Assembly: GCF_003732545.1 (NCBI RefSeq)
Contig: NZ_AYKF01000001.1
Span: 1-64,000, forward strand
Length of the DNA stretch: 64,000 nt
Reading direction: 5' to 3'
Source of the DNA: Salinisphaera orenii subsp. halophila YIM 95161
GTDB lineage: Bacteria > Pseudomonadota > Gammaproteobacteria > Nevskiales > Salinisphaeraceae
Every line of letters starts with the position of its first letter. Position 1 is the first letter of the stretch. Shown in pieces: positions 9,186-17,401 of the stretch. Under the pieces are notes generated by a model. It saw only the letters and a list, made by a program, of their open reading frames with translations, had not been told where the DNA came from and did not search any database. The position numbers and the translations under genes were made by a program.

Positions 9186-9346
9186 CAGCCACTAGGTTGG
9201 GATGTTGCAGCTTTCCATCCTAACGAGCTTGACTGGCTCAAGAGACGTTCCACGCCGACAACGGCGATCACTTTCAGCCTTCGAGGCAAGCATTTGGTTA
9301 GCGAACCAGCTACCTATTATTCCGCTGCGCATGCGGCGACAGCGGT

Positions 9347-9625
9347 TTAGCGCGGCCGATAAACATGCTTCCGATGCGCAATACGAACAACCAGAACGCG
9401 AAGGACGTCATCCTGAATATCACATACAAGTCGATAGTCGCCGACGCGAAATCGCCAGTATTCCCGCAATTCGCCTTGAAGACTTTTTGCTAAGTGGCGG
9501 GGCTCATCCGCTACAGCCACACGCTCGCGCAAGTAATTAGAGATCCGCCGCGCTGTTGGCGGATCGAGCTTCTCCAGAGTCTTGCGCGCGGTCTCGGTCA
9601 GCTCAATCCGCCAGGCCAAGATCAC
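9347..9625 (-). CDS. RelE/ParE-superfamily toxin
   Basis: This 92-aa basic protein has the RelE fold pattern: an N-terminal helix LTETARKTLEKLDPPTARRI, then beta strands LREYWRFRVGDYRLVCDI and LRVLVVRIAHRKHVYR with the Arg/Lys/His residues typical of RelE-type mRNA interferases. The only ATG overlaps the antitoxin 3' end by 23 bp, the usual coupling of such pairs. It would cleave ribosome-bound mRNA when the antitoxin is lost. The pair sits between cas3 and the CRISPR array, inside the CRISPR-Cas locus. Confidence 0.88.
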   Translation of the reverse strand: MILAWRIELTETARKTLEKLDPPTARRISNYLRERVAVADEPRHLAKSLQGELREYWRFRVGDYRLVCDIQDDVLRVLVVRIAHRKHVYRPR

Positions 9626-9836
9626 GCTCTATATCGTCAAGATCGTAGGTGGCCTCGCTACCGTCTTCGAGACGGGTCATCACCTGATCAGCTAAATAAA
9701 TATCTTCCAGATCCTCGATCTGGCTTTCAACGGCTTGGCGCACGTAAAACGTTTTCGTTCGCCCGGTCAGCTGCGCCAACCGAGCTAGCCGTGCATCCAG
9801 TTCGTCGTCAGCACGGAAATTGATCATTCGGCTCAT
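9603..9836 (-). CDS. RelB-like ribbon-helix-helix antitoxin
   Basis: This 77-aa acidic protein begins MSRMINFRADDELDARLARL and continues TGRTKTFYVRQAVESQIEDL, the ribbon-helix-helix DNA-binding pattern. The C-terminal half (LEDIYLADQVMTRLEDG) is the likely toxin-binding arm. It should neutralise the toxin encoded downstream and repress its own promoter at the palindrome just upstream. It is the first gene of the two-gene operon, with a GGGGTG ribosome site about 5 bp before the ATG. Confidence 0.88.
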   Translation of the reverse strand: MSRMINFRADDELDARLARLAQLTGRTKTFYVRQAVESQIEDLEDIYLADQVMTRLEDGSEATYDLDDIERDLGLAD

Positions 9837-9846
9837 AGTCGCACCC

Positions 9847-9892
9847 CGTATGATTTACATGTAAATCATACGAATTGAAACGAGAATTTCAA
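9847..9892 (-). promoter_or_regulatory. Antitoxin-toxin promoter with perfect 26-bp palindromic operator
   Basis: Bases 9847-9872 form a perfect 26-bp palindrome with half-site CGTATGATTTACA. On the minus strand, -35 TTGAAA (9887-9892) and -10 TATGAT (9865-9870) are 16 bp apart, and the -10 lies within the palindrome. Binding of a ribbon-helix-helix antitoxin there would block RNA polymerase. A second shorter dyad TTGAAA/TTTCAA covers the -35 region. Confidence 0.85.
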
Positions 9893-9910
9893 CTCGTTTT
9901 CCAAGGCTCG

Positions 9911-11345
9911 CGGTTTATCCCCGCGCATGCGGGGAACGGACGACCTGGCCGACACCAAGCATGCAAAGTGGCGGTTCATCCCCGCGCATGCGGGGAACGG
10001 CCAATGGTCTAGTCGTGGGCCGCTTTGCGTGGCGGTTCATCCCCGCGCATGCGGGGAACGGCTCCACCAGTTAGGCCCCTGTTTTTACAGGGGCGGTTCA
10101 TCCCCGCGCATGCGGGGAACGGGTGCAGGCGGCCCGGGCCGTCGCCGCGCAGCTTGGTTCATCCCCGCGCATGCGGGGAACGGGCCGGACGCCTGCTGCA
10201 ACCCGCGCACGGCGCCGGTTCATCCCCGCGCATGCGGGGAACGGGCGCTGTAGCGCAAATCGACAAGACCGGGATCGCGGTTCATCCCCGCGCATGCGGG
10301 GAACGGGCATCGCTGGGGTGGGGATGACTAGGCAGCATGCGGTTCATCCCCGCGCATGCGGGGAACGGAGGGGCACACAGTTTGCGGATGCGGCGAGAGC
10401 CGGTTCATCCCCGCGCATGCGGGGAACGGTCGATGTGCCGCAGCTCGCGGGCTACTACGAGCGGTTCATCCCCGCGCATGCGGGGAACGGCGATACACGC
10501 CGCTGCCCAGATCGGTGCCGCCCGGTTCATCCCCGCGCATGCGGGGAACGGGCGACAGATTGCATCGAATTGCCTCGCGCATTCCGGTTCATCCCCGCGC
10601 ATGCGGGGAACGGTCAAGGTATTGCGTCCGCATCGCATGCGGGATCGGTTCATCCCCGCGCATGCGGGGAACGGAGCCCGATATCGTGTCCCGAGTTTCA
10701 CTAATACGGTTCATCCCCGCGCATGCGGGGAACGGACCAGTTTGGCGGCATTCTGCTGGATCAGCTCCGGTTCATCCCCGCGCATGCGGGGAACGGCGAT
10801 TTCTCGGCGATATCGCGAGTAAATGTGCCGGTTCATCCCCGCGCATGCGGGGAACGGCTGCTGGTCGCCTAGTTCGGTAGTGAAGTGAACGGTTCATCCC
10901 CGCGCATGCGGGGAACGGATCCAGGCTTTACTCTGGGCCTGTGCGTCTTTCGGTTCATCCCCGCGCATGCGGGGAACGGCGTCGCATTCTTCGTAGGGCA
11001 ATATTTCGATCTGGTTCATCCCCGCGCATGCGGGGAACGGACCGTCTATCAGCGCCCTTCGAAGCACTATTACGGTTCATCCCCGCGCATGCGGGGAACG
11101 GCGTGTAAATCCGCAGCGCGACGGCCATTACATCGGTTCATCCCCGCGCATGCGGGGAACGGCCACTCTGTGCCGTACCTGAGGCCGCAAGCCACGGTTC
11201 ATCCCCGCGCATGCGGGGAACGGGCGCTCGATAGTTGGCCGCCGGTAAACGTGTTCGGTTCATCCCCGCGCATGCGGGGAACGGCGTGGCCGCTGCGATT
11301 CGGGCCGACGGACGCACGGTTCATCCCCGCGCATGCGGGGAACGG
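9911..11345 (-). CRISPR. Type I-E CRISPR array, 24 repeats and 23 spacers
   Basis: On the plus strand the 29-bp repeat starts CGGTTCATCCCCGCG and ends CATGCGGGGAACGG. The transcribed sense is the minus strand, giving a CCCCGC/GCGGGG hairpin and 5' handle ATGAACCG. Repeats recur every 61 bp, except that three spacers (starting near 10245, 10307 and 10552) are 33 nt instead of 32. Two repeats begin with T instead of C (10155, 11012). The repeat at 9911-9939 has one internal change (handle ATAAACCG), marking it as the leader-distal end. The leader is therefore at 11346 and beyond, and the array is transcribed towards cas3. All spacers look different by eye. Confidence 0.98.
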
Positions 11346-11460
11346 TCTAAATGTAAACGGCTGTTTATATTATTGAAAACAGACCCTGAATTTTCCACCA
11401 GACAAACTGATCAGTTATTGATCATTTCCGATTGTTAAACATCAGGCCTACGCAAGGCCG
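11346..11460 (-). promoter_or_regulatory. CRISPR leader (AT-rich)
   Basis: The sequence flanking the last intact repeat turns sharply AT-rich, as expected of a leader that promotes array transcription and guides Cas1-Cas2. On the minus strand CAATAATATAAACAG just before the first repeat offers a -10-like element. Two TGATCA palindromes (11408-11413 and 11419-11424) are spaced 11 bp apart, one helical turn; the first is embedded in the 12-bp palindrome AACTGATCAGTT. I could not assign a confident IHF site. Confidence 0.75.
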
Positions 11461-11550
11461 CAAACCGTGCCGACGTACGGCTAATCGAAAGACCGCCAGC
11501 ACAGCGGGTTATTGTTCCTTGCTAAGACAATCCTCGACCATCACGGGGCG

Positions 11551-11577
11551 CATCGCCAAGCAGCACCTTTGGCGATG
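11551..11577. terminator. 9-bp perfect hairpin downstream of the kinase gene
   Basis: CATCGCCAA (11551-11559) and TTGGCGATG (11569-11577) form a perfect 9-bp stem with a 9-nt loop, 40 bp beyond the kinase stop codon. There is no T tract on the minus strand, so this may be a transcript-end stabiliser rather than a classical terminator. Confidence 0.35.
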
Positions 11578-11616
11578 ATTCGGGCGAATCGGGTTCGTGC
11601 CGCGCCGGGGCCCGGC

Positions 11617-12798
11617 CTACGAGTCGCCGGAATCGTGGGCTTGCATTGCTGTTTCGGGCACGCGGATTCGGACGGTGGTGCCGTTGTTCTCGTATATCTC
11701 GATCCGAGCGCCGAGCTGGTCGCCGAGCGAGGATATGAGCTCGCGGCCGAGGCCCTGCGGAGCGTCGTCGGGCATGCCGCGACCGTTGTCGGCGACGACC
11801 ACGAGGATGTCGCCGTCGGCGTGCTCGAGGGTGACGTGCACTTCGCCGCCCGAGCTATCGGGAAAGCCGTGCCGGGCGCTGTTGGCGATGAGTTCGTTGA
11901 CCATCAGTGCCAGCGGAATGGCGCGATCGAGGTCGACGAACACGGCGTCGACCGACGAGCGCACGCGCACGGGGTGGTCGTCGTTGCTGTAGAAGGCGTC
12001 AAGTTCACCACAGATCTCGTGCAGATAGCCGCCGAACTCGATGTCGCGTGTCTGCCCGTCCCGATAGAGACGGTTGTAGATGCGCCCGAGCGCGGCCACA
12101 CGGTTGCCGACGGCTCGAAGACGGGCCTTGGCGTTGGCATCGTCCAGACGCGCGGTCTCGACCGCCAGCAGGTTGCTCACGACCTGCAGGTTGTTCTTGA
12201 CGCGGTGGTTGAGCTCGTCGAGCAGGGTGTTCTTCTCCTCGATCAGCGCGTCCTTCTCGCGCAGCGCCTGTTCGAGTTCGGACTCGATCCGCCCCCGCTC
12301 GATGCCGGAGGCGAGCACATGGGCCAGCGACTGCAGAAAGTCGACGTCGTCCTCGTCGAAGGTGCCGTCGGCGGAGGCGTCGGCTTCGAGCACGCCGAAC
12401 GGCTCGCCCGTGCCCTGGATGATGACGTTGATCGCGCGGGTCACCCCGTGTTCGATCAACAGTTCAGGGGTGCGGAACCGTTCCTCGCTGGACAGATGGT
12501 TGCTGACGACCGGCTCGCCGGTGCGCAGCGCGTAGCCGGCCGGCGAGTCCATGCCGGCGCCCACGGTGGCACGGCCGACCACGCCTGGCTGCCAGCCGAT
12601 GCCGGTATAGACACGCAGCCACTCGTCATCCGGCTCGTACTTGAGCACTTTCGCCAGATTCGACTGCACGCCCTCGGCGGCGATGCGGGTCGCCTCCTGG
12701 GCGAGCACTGCGAAATCGTGGCTGTTCAACGCATACAGCCCCAGATCGGATACCAGGGACTGCTGGCGCAGACGGTACTCGAGGCCTTGCTGTCCCAT
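11617..12798 (-). CDS. Soluble GAF-domain sensor histidine kinase (HisKA_2/HWE type)
   Basis: This 393-aa protein has a GAF sensor domain at about residues 20-170 (TGIGWQPGVVGRATV, GEPFGVLEAD), a short coiled coil, the HisKA_2 phosphoacceptor motif LLDELNHRVKNNLQVVSNLL and an ATPase domain with N-box LMVNELIANSARHG and G-box VVADNGRGMP. There is no membrane segment, so it senses a cytoplasmic signal. The ATG at 12798 is preferred because it has GAGG eight bases upstream; a longer frame starts at 12849. No response regulator is adjacent, so its partner is unknown. Such kinases often feed PhyR or diguanylate pathways, but nothing here shows which. Confidence 0.85.
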   Translation of the reverse strand: MGQQGLEYRLRQQSLVSDLGLYALNSHDFAVLAQEATRIAAEGVQSNLAKVLKYEPDDEWLRVYTGIGWQPGVVGRATVGAGMDSPAGYALRTGEPVVSNHLSSEERFRTPELLIEHGVTRAINVIIQGTGEPFGVLEADASADGTFDEDDVDFLQSLAHVLASGIERGRIESELEQALREKDALIEEKNTLLDELNHRVKNNLQVVSNLLAVETARLDDANAKARLRAVGNRVAALGRIYNRLYRDGQTRDIEFGGYLHEICGELDAFYSNDDHPVRVRSSVDAVFVDLDRAIPLALMVNELIANSARHGFPDSSGGEVHVTLEHADGDILVVVADNGRGMPDDAPQGLGRELISSLGDQLGARIEIYENNGTTVRIRVPETAMQAHDSGDS

Positions 12799-12909
12799 CG
12801 TCTTCACCCTCTGACCGGCGCCACGGCAGATGCGGCGTCGTTTTCGCAAAATACTGTACGTGGACGGCGATCACGCACCGATGCCCGGATCCGGGCGAGG
12901 ACGCGAAGC

Positions 12910-13494
12910 TTAACCGCTTGCCGACAAACGCTCCAGCGCGTGATCCGCGGCCGTCTGTAATTGTTCGCGTGTGCGTGCGAGCGCCTCGCGTTCGCCGGCA
13001 TCGTCGAGGTTACGCACGTTGGCGTCGACGTTCAGCAACACCACGGCGAGCCCGGAATGCAGCAGGCGTGCGCCGGCGTCGGTATCGCTGTGCAGGCTCT
13101 CGCGGGTGAGCCCGCGCGCGGCCACCGCCAGTTCGAGCGCCTCCAGACAGCAGCGAGCGGTATCCACCGGTACGCGGTTGATGCGTTCGACGGCCGCCTG
13201 CAGCGCGCCCTCGCCCGCCGTGTCCCGGCGCGCCGCGAGGTAGGCGTTGAACGCCTGCACGTCCTCATCGGCGTAATCGCCGAGCGCGGCGAGCTGGGCG
13301 TCGGCGCGCTCGATCAGCCGTGCGCGCTCGGCCCAGGCCGCCTTGGACTCGCTGATACGCAGCCCCTTGAGCACGAGCGCCAGGCCGATCGCTGCGGAAC
13401 TGGCCGCCGCCGCGCCGCAGCCGGGCATGGAGCGCGACTCGATCGCGTCGCGGAATTCGCCGAGAGTCATCTGCCAGAGACTGTGTTCGGCCAT
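12910..13494 (-). CDS. Cyclodeaminase/cyclohydrolase family protein (FTCD_C-like)
   Basis: This 194-aa helical protein has the N-terminal pattern TLGEFRDAIESRSMPGCGAAAASSAAIGLALV, typical of the formiminotetrahydrofolate cyclodeaminase/methenyl-THF cyclohydrolase family, where the glycine-rich turn binds the substrate. ADEDVQAFNAYLAARR is another conserved helix. In other organisms such enzymes convert formimino- or methenyl-tetrahydrofolate. No histidine degradation or folate gene lies beside it, so the substrate is not settled. It sits between the kinase and the siderophore cluster with small gaps on both sides. Confidence 0.75.
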   Translation of the reverse strand: MAEHSLWQMTLGEFRDAIESRSMPGCGAAAASSAAIGLALVLKGLRISESKAAWAERARLIERADAQLAALGDYADEDVQAFNAYLAARRDTAGEGALQAAVERINRVPVDTARCCLEALELAVAARGLTRESLHSDTDAGARLLHSGLAVVLLNVDANVRNLDDAGEREALARTREQLQTAADHALERLSASG

Positions 13495-13598
13495 GGTATG
13501 CGTTTGTGCCGATCGACCAGACCGGCATTATCCCATGTCCGACCCACGAGCCAAGCGCTCGTTAACCGGCGCCGGGCGCCGGTCGGACACGCGGCCGG

Positions 13599-15407
13599 CT
13601 AGAGATCGGCGATCGGATTGGCCAGCGTGCCGGCGAACTGCAGATGGCCGGCCGGATCGTCGAGATCGATCATCTGGGCGTTGTTGCGCAGCTGCAGCCG
13701 ATTGAGACAGGAGCGCTTGAACGCGGGCGCGAACAGGTCGTAACGCGCGAACTTGTCGGCGAACTCGGGATGCGCGGCCTGGTAGGCGCGCACGCAGTCG
13801 GCCACCCGCTGCCAGAACGCCTGCGGCGGATAGCCGCGCTCGTCGGCGAGGATGTCCGCGATATAGCGAAAGATCAGATCGAACAGATCGGTGAACAAGC
13901 TCAACACCTTGAGCTCTTCCGGCACCTCGACCGCCAGGCGGGCGACCTCGCCGGGCAGTTCGACGTCGGTGTTCATGATGCCCACCTCCTCGGCGATGTC
14001 CTTCATGATCGCGCGCACCGGCACGTTGTCCTCCAGCACGAGAATGATGTTCTCCCCGTGCGGCATGAACACGAGATCATGCGCATAGAAGCAGTGCAGC
14101 AACGGGCTCATGTAAGCGTCGAGATAGCGCGCCAGCCAGGCGTCGATATCCAGCGGCGAGGCGTCGACGAGCTCGCCGATCACCGAGGCGCTTTCGGCGT
14201 CCCGATGCAGCAGCGCAGCCATGGTCATGAGCCGCTGCGAGGCCTCGACCTGGTTGTACGGGCTTTCGCGCCAGAGCGCCGCGAGCATCTTGTTGGCGCC
14301 GTCGGTACTGGGCGCGGCGGCTTCGAAATGCGGATGGCGATAGCCGATGGCGGCGACTTCGCGCAGGATCGTGAATCCCTTGTCACACAGGTAGGCATCG
14401 CCGCGCAGCAGACGATCGATCCAGTCGTTGATCTCGGGCGTGCCGCGCATGTAGTACGGCGACAGCCCGCGGGTGAAGCCCATGTTGAGGATCGATAGCG
14501 CCATCTTCACGTAGCAGCGCGTGGGCGCGTCGCGGTTGAAAAGCGTGCGGATGGACTGCTGTGCCTGGTAGGCATTCTGGCTGAAGCCGAGGTACACCAG
14601 CCGCTCGGCCGCGATCTCGCCGGCGAAGGCGTAGACGATGCGGTTGTGCCACTGCCACGGATGCACGGGCATAAAGCGATAGTCGTCGGCGTCCAGCCCG
14701 CGCGCTTCGAGGCGCTCGGCGAAGGCCGTGCGATCGGCGGCGTCCAGTTCGCCGGCGAGATGCTCGGCGTAGCTGCGGTCCGCGCTGCACGTGAACTGTG
14801 CACGGCTGACGTGGGCCGCGACCCAGACCAGGCGTATCGGCGCGGCGGCCTCTGGCGTATAGGCGCGGTAGTCGATGCTGTCGAAACCCACGCGCCCGCT
14901 GTTGGCGATGAAGGCGGGATGGCCCTCGGTCATCGCCGCCTCGATCTGCTGGAAGTCGGCATCGACGACATCGCGCGCCCGTAGCCCGCCGGCGGCGAGC
15001 TTCCAGGCCAGGCTGTAGAGGGTGGCGGTGATCTCCTCGAGATACGTCGGCAGGGCCGCATCGCCGATGCCCAGCTGCGCGCGCAGTTCCAGCACGAGTT
15101 CGACGGCGTCGAGCGGCGCGGGGGCGCCGTCGACGGTCTTTTCCAGTGTCGCGGGCTCGATATGCCAGTGTTCGAGTGCGCGCACCGTGGCACGAAAACG
15201 ATAGCGCACCCGCGCATCGTGGGTGGTCAGCGTGTAGACGGCCGAATCCGCGGCGTGCGGCTCGGTCTCGGGTACGGGGGCGATCAGTAGCTCGTGGCTG
15301 AACTCGGCGAGCATCTTCACGACCAACCGGGCGTTCGCGCGGGCCCAGGTGCCGGCATCGAGATGGGCGATGGCCTGTTCGGTTGCGACGATAGGCATGC
15401 GGCTCAT
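13599..15407 (-). CDS. desD: NRPS-independent siderophore synthetase, DesD/AlcC-like
   Basis: This 602-aa IucA/IucC-family enzyme would ATP-dependently join and cyclise N-hydroxy-N-acyl diamine units into a hydroxamate siderophore. The start at 15407 overlaps the acyltransferase stop by 4 bp (ATGA). Family landmarks include HPWQWHN, KMALSILNMGFTRGLSPYY and HGENIILVLEDNVPVRAIMKD, plus a C-terminal FhuF-like segment. The gene order decarboxylase, monooxygenase, acyltransferase, synthetase matches desABCD of desferrioxamine producers and related bisucaberin and putrebactin clusters. The exact product cannot be read from sequence alone. Confidence 0.9.
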   Translation of the reverse strand: MSRMPIVATEQAIAHLDAGTWARANARLVVKMLAEFSHELLIAPVPETEPHAADSAVYTLTTHDARVRYRFRATVRALEHWHIEPATLEKTVDGAPAPLDAVELVLELRAQLGIGDAALPTYLEEITATLYSLAWKLAAGGLRARDVVDADFQQIEAAMTEGHPAFIANSGRVGFDSIDYRAYTPEAAAPIRLVWVAAHVSRAQFTCSADRSYAEHLAGELDAADRTAFAERLEARGLDADDYRFMPVHPWQWHNRIVYAFAGEIAAERLVYLGFSQNAYQAQQSIRTLFNRDAPTRCYVKMALSILNMGFTRGLSPYYMRGTPEINDWIDRLLRGDAYLCDKGFTILREVAAIGYRHPHFEAAAPSTDGANKMLAALWRESPYNQVEASQRLMTMAALLHRDAESASVIGELVDASPLDIDAWLARYLDAYMSPLLHCFYAHDLVFMPHGENIILVLEDNVPVRAIMKDIAEEVGIMNTDVELPGEVARLAVEVPEELKVLSLFTDLFDLIFRYIADILADERGYPPQAFWQRVADCVRAYQAAHPEFADKFARYDLFAPAFKRSCLNRLQLRNNAQMIDLDDPAGHLQFAGTLANPIADL

Positions 15408-16012
15408 GAGCGGGTCCTTGCTGCGGCGGCGGGGGCGTTGTGCGGGTGGGCCCGCGCGGCGGCATAGTCCGCACGGGTGCAGGTGGCGAACCACGCGGTC
15501 TTGCCGGGCAGTTCGACGCGGCGGTGATAGACGAAACCGGCGCGGCGGTTGATCGGATGAATGCCTTCGTTGGCGACGTCCGGCTCGACCACGACCCGCT
15601 CGACCTGCGCATCGGCGAACAGGCAATCCATGATCTGGACGAACACCGCCCAGGTGAAACCGGGAATGCGCCTGTCCGCCGGGGCGACGAGCACGTGCAT
15701 GCCGATATCGCCGGGCTGGACGTCGTAGTGCGCGCCGATGGCCTCGGCAGCCGGGGCGTAGCGCTCCATGAGAAATGCCGGCACGCCGTCATGCAGACCG
15801 ATGAAGGCATCGAAGTCGAACGACGCGGCGAGCCGCAGGAAGTAGTCGCGAACCTGCGGCGCGGTCAGCGACTGCATACCCCAGAAGCGGGCGTGGTCGC
15901 TGCGCAGCCAGTCATGGGCCGTCGGTACGTGGCGCTCGATATCGAACGGCGTGATTGCCAGTTCGCCGATACCGGGAATCCGGCACGCCTGTATAACGCG
16001 GGTGTCGGTCAA
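15404..16012 (-). CDS. desC: GNAT N-acyltransferase for hydroxamate siderophore (DesC-like)
   Basis: This 202-aa GNAT protein has the IucB/AlcB-type core: DWLRSDHARFWGMQ, PGDIGMHVLVAPADRRIPGF, and RVVVEPDVANEGIHPINRRA with FVYHRRVELPGKTAWF. It would transfer succinyl or acetyl groups from CoA to the N-hydroxy diamine made by the two upstream enzymes. It overlaps the synthetase start by 4 bp and lies 48 bp after the monooxygenase, so the four genes look like one operon. The short C-terminal tail is alanine-rich and poorly conserved. Confidence 0.88.
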   Translation of the reverse strand: MTDTRVIQACRIPGIGELAITPFDIERHVPTAHDWLRSDHARFWGMQSLTAPQVRDYFLRLAASFDFDAFIGLHDGVPAFLMERYAPAAEAIGAHYDVQPGDIGMHVLVAPADRRIPGFTWAVFVQIMDCLFADAQVERVVVEPDVANEGIHPINRRAGFVYHRRVELPGKTAWFATCTRADYAAARAHPHNAPAAAARTRS

Positions 16013-16060
16013 GCTCGTCTCCTGTCAGGGCATGCAGTCAGTGCCGCGCGGCGAGGCGAT

Positions 16061-17401
16061 TCAGGCCGGCGTACGGCGACGATTCACGGCCGGCGTATCC
16101 GGCGTTTGCACCGCAAACTGCTGAAAGGCGATACGCCGCTCGATCGGGTAATGCTCGACGCCGGTGAGCGCACGCAGAATGCAGGCGTTGCGATAGCAGG
16201 CCATGCCCAGATCCGGCGTGACGAAGCCGTGGGTATGGATCTCGGCGTTCTGAACGAAAATCTCGGCGTTCGCGTGGTCGACGGCGTAATCGCGCGACAC
16301 GTCGAAGCGCCCCTGCTCGTCCCAGCGGATCCGATCGGCGATGCCGTCGATATAGTCCGGCACGCGATACGCAAACCCGGTGGCCAGCACCAGCGACGCG
16401 CTGCGATGGGTGAAACCCGCGCCCTGCTCGTGCTGAACGAAATCCAGTTCGATCGTGTCTCGAACGGCGTCGTGGCGGGCGTCGCGCAGTTCGACGTTGG
16501 CCTGCAGGCCGACGTCCAGGGTGCCGGCCACATCGCGCTCGTACATGAGGTCGTAGATGGCGTTGATCAGCGACTCGTCGATGCCCTTGTAGAGCGATTT
16601 GTGGTCCTCGCCGAGCCGGTGGCGGCGGTGTTCCGACAGGCCGTGGAAATAATCGACGTACTCCGGCGAGGTCATCTCCAGGGTGAGCTTGTCGTAGTTG
16701 AGCGCGAAAAAGCGCGGCGAACGGGTGAACCAGTCGAGCCGGTAGCCGTGCCGCGGCTGTTCGGCCAGCAGCGCATGGAAGACCTCGGCCGCGCTCTGGC
16801 CGCTGCCGACCACGGTGATCGACTCGCCGGCCTGCAGGCGTGCGCGCTCGTGGGCGAAGGCGCTGGCGTGCACCACGCGCCCGCCCAGTTCGCGGCAGCA
16901 GGCCGGCACATGCACGTCGGGCCCGGTGCCCAGCACCAGCGCGCGGGCGCGCAGTTCGCGGCGGGCGCCGGTGGCCGTATCTTCCAACGTGAGCGTGTAG
17001 CAGCCGGCCGCGGCGTCGTGGGCAAGCGCCACCACGCGCGTGCCGAACACCAGATTGTCCAGGCGTTCACAGACCCAGCGGCAGTACTGGTTGTACTCCG
17101 CGCGCAGCATATGGAACTGCTCGCGGATATAGAACGCGTAGATGCGCCCGGTCTGCTTGAGATAGTTGAGAAAGCTGTAGTCGCTGGTCGGGGCGGCGAG
17201 TGTGACCAGATCGGCCATGAACGGCGTCTGCAGGGTCGCGCCCTCCAGCAGCAGCCCGGGATGCCAATCGAAGTGATCGTTCTCGTCGATGAATACGGCG
17301 TCGAGATCGTCGATGGGCGCGGACAACGCAGCCAGGCCCAGATTGAACGGCCCGATGCCGATGCCGGCGACGTCGTGAATGTGCATGGCGGGCTCAACCA
17401 T
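16061..17401 (-). CDS. desB: Lysine/ornithine or diamine N-monooxygenase (DesB-like)
   Basis: This 446-aa flavin monooxygenase N-hydroxylates a diamine such as cadaverine or putrescine. The FAD site GIGIGPFNLGLAAL lies near the N-terminus, LQTPFMADLVTLAAPTSDYS is a conserved substrate-side block, the NADPH site is VVGSGQSAAEVF, and the C-terminal ATGF motif is LVLATGFAY. The ATG at 17401 overlaps the decarboxylase 3' end by 8 bp and is favoured; an internal ATG at 17386 is possible. It fits between decarboxylase and acyltransferase in a desABCD-type order. Confidence 0.9.
   Translation of the reverse strand: MVEPAMHIHDVAGIGIGPFNLGLAALSAPIDDLDAVFIDENDHFDWHPGLLLEGATLQTPFMADLVTLAAPTSDYSFLNYLKQTGRIYAFYIREQFHMLRAEYNQYCRWVCERLDNLVFGTRVVALAHDAAAGCYTLTLEDTATGARRELRARALVLGTGPDVHVPACCRELGGRVVHASAFAHERARLQAGESITVVGSGQSAAEVFHALLAEQPRHGYRLDWFTRSPRFFALNYDKLTLEMTSPEYVDYFHGLSEHRRHRLGEDHKSLYKGIDESLINAIYDLMYERDVAGTLDVGLQANVELRDARHDAVRDTIELDFVQHEQGAGFTHRSASLVLATGFAYRVPDYIDGIADRIRWDEQGRFDVSRDYAVDHANAEIFVQNAEIHTHGFVTPDLGMACYRNACILRALTGVEHYPIERRIAFQQFAVQTPDTPAVNRRRTPA

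Noticed and set aside
9186-9242. Possible first pseudo-repeat GGGATG (9199-9204) pairing with the hairpin at 9245
   Set aside because: Only about half of the positions match the repeat, the unit would be 64 bp, it overlaps the cas3 start codon and no guide-target match is found nearby.
9927-11438. Long open frames across the array encoding repeated RMRGT/HPRACGER/FIPAHAGN peptides
   Set aside because: They are translations of the CRISPR repeat in different frames because the 61-bp unit keeps a frame open; not proteins.
11512-12960. 482-codon plus-strand frame opposite the histidine kinase
   Set aside because: Antisense shadow of a gene with GAF, HisKA_2 and ATPase motifs.
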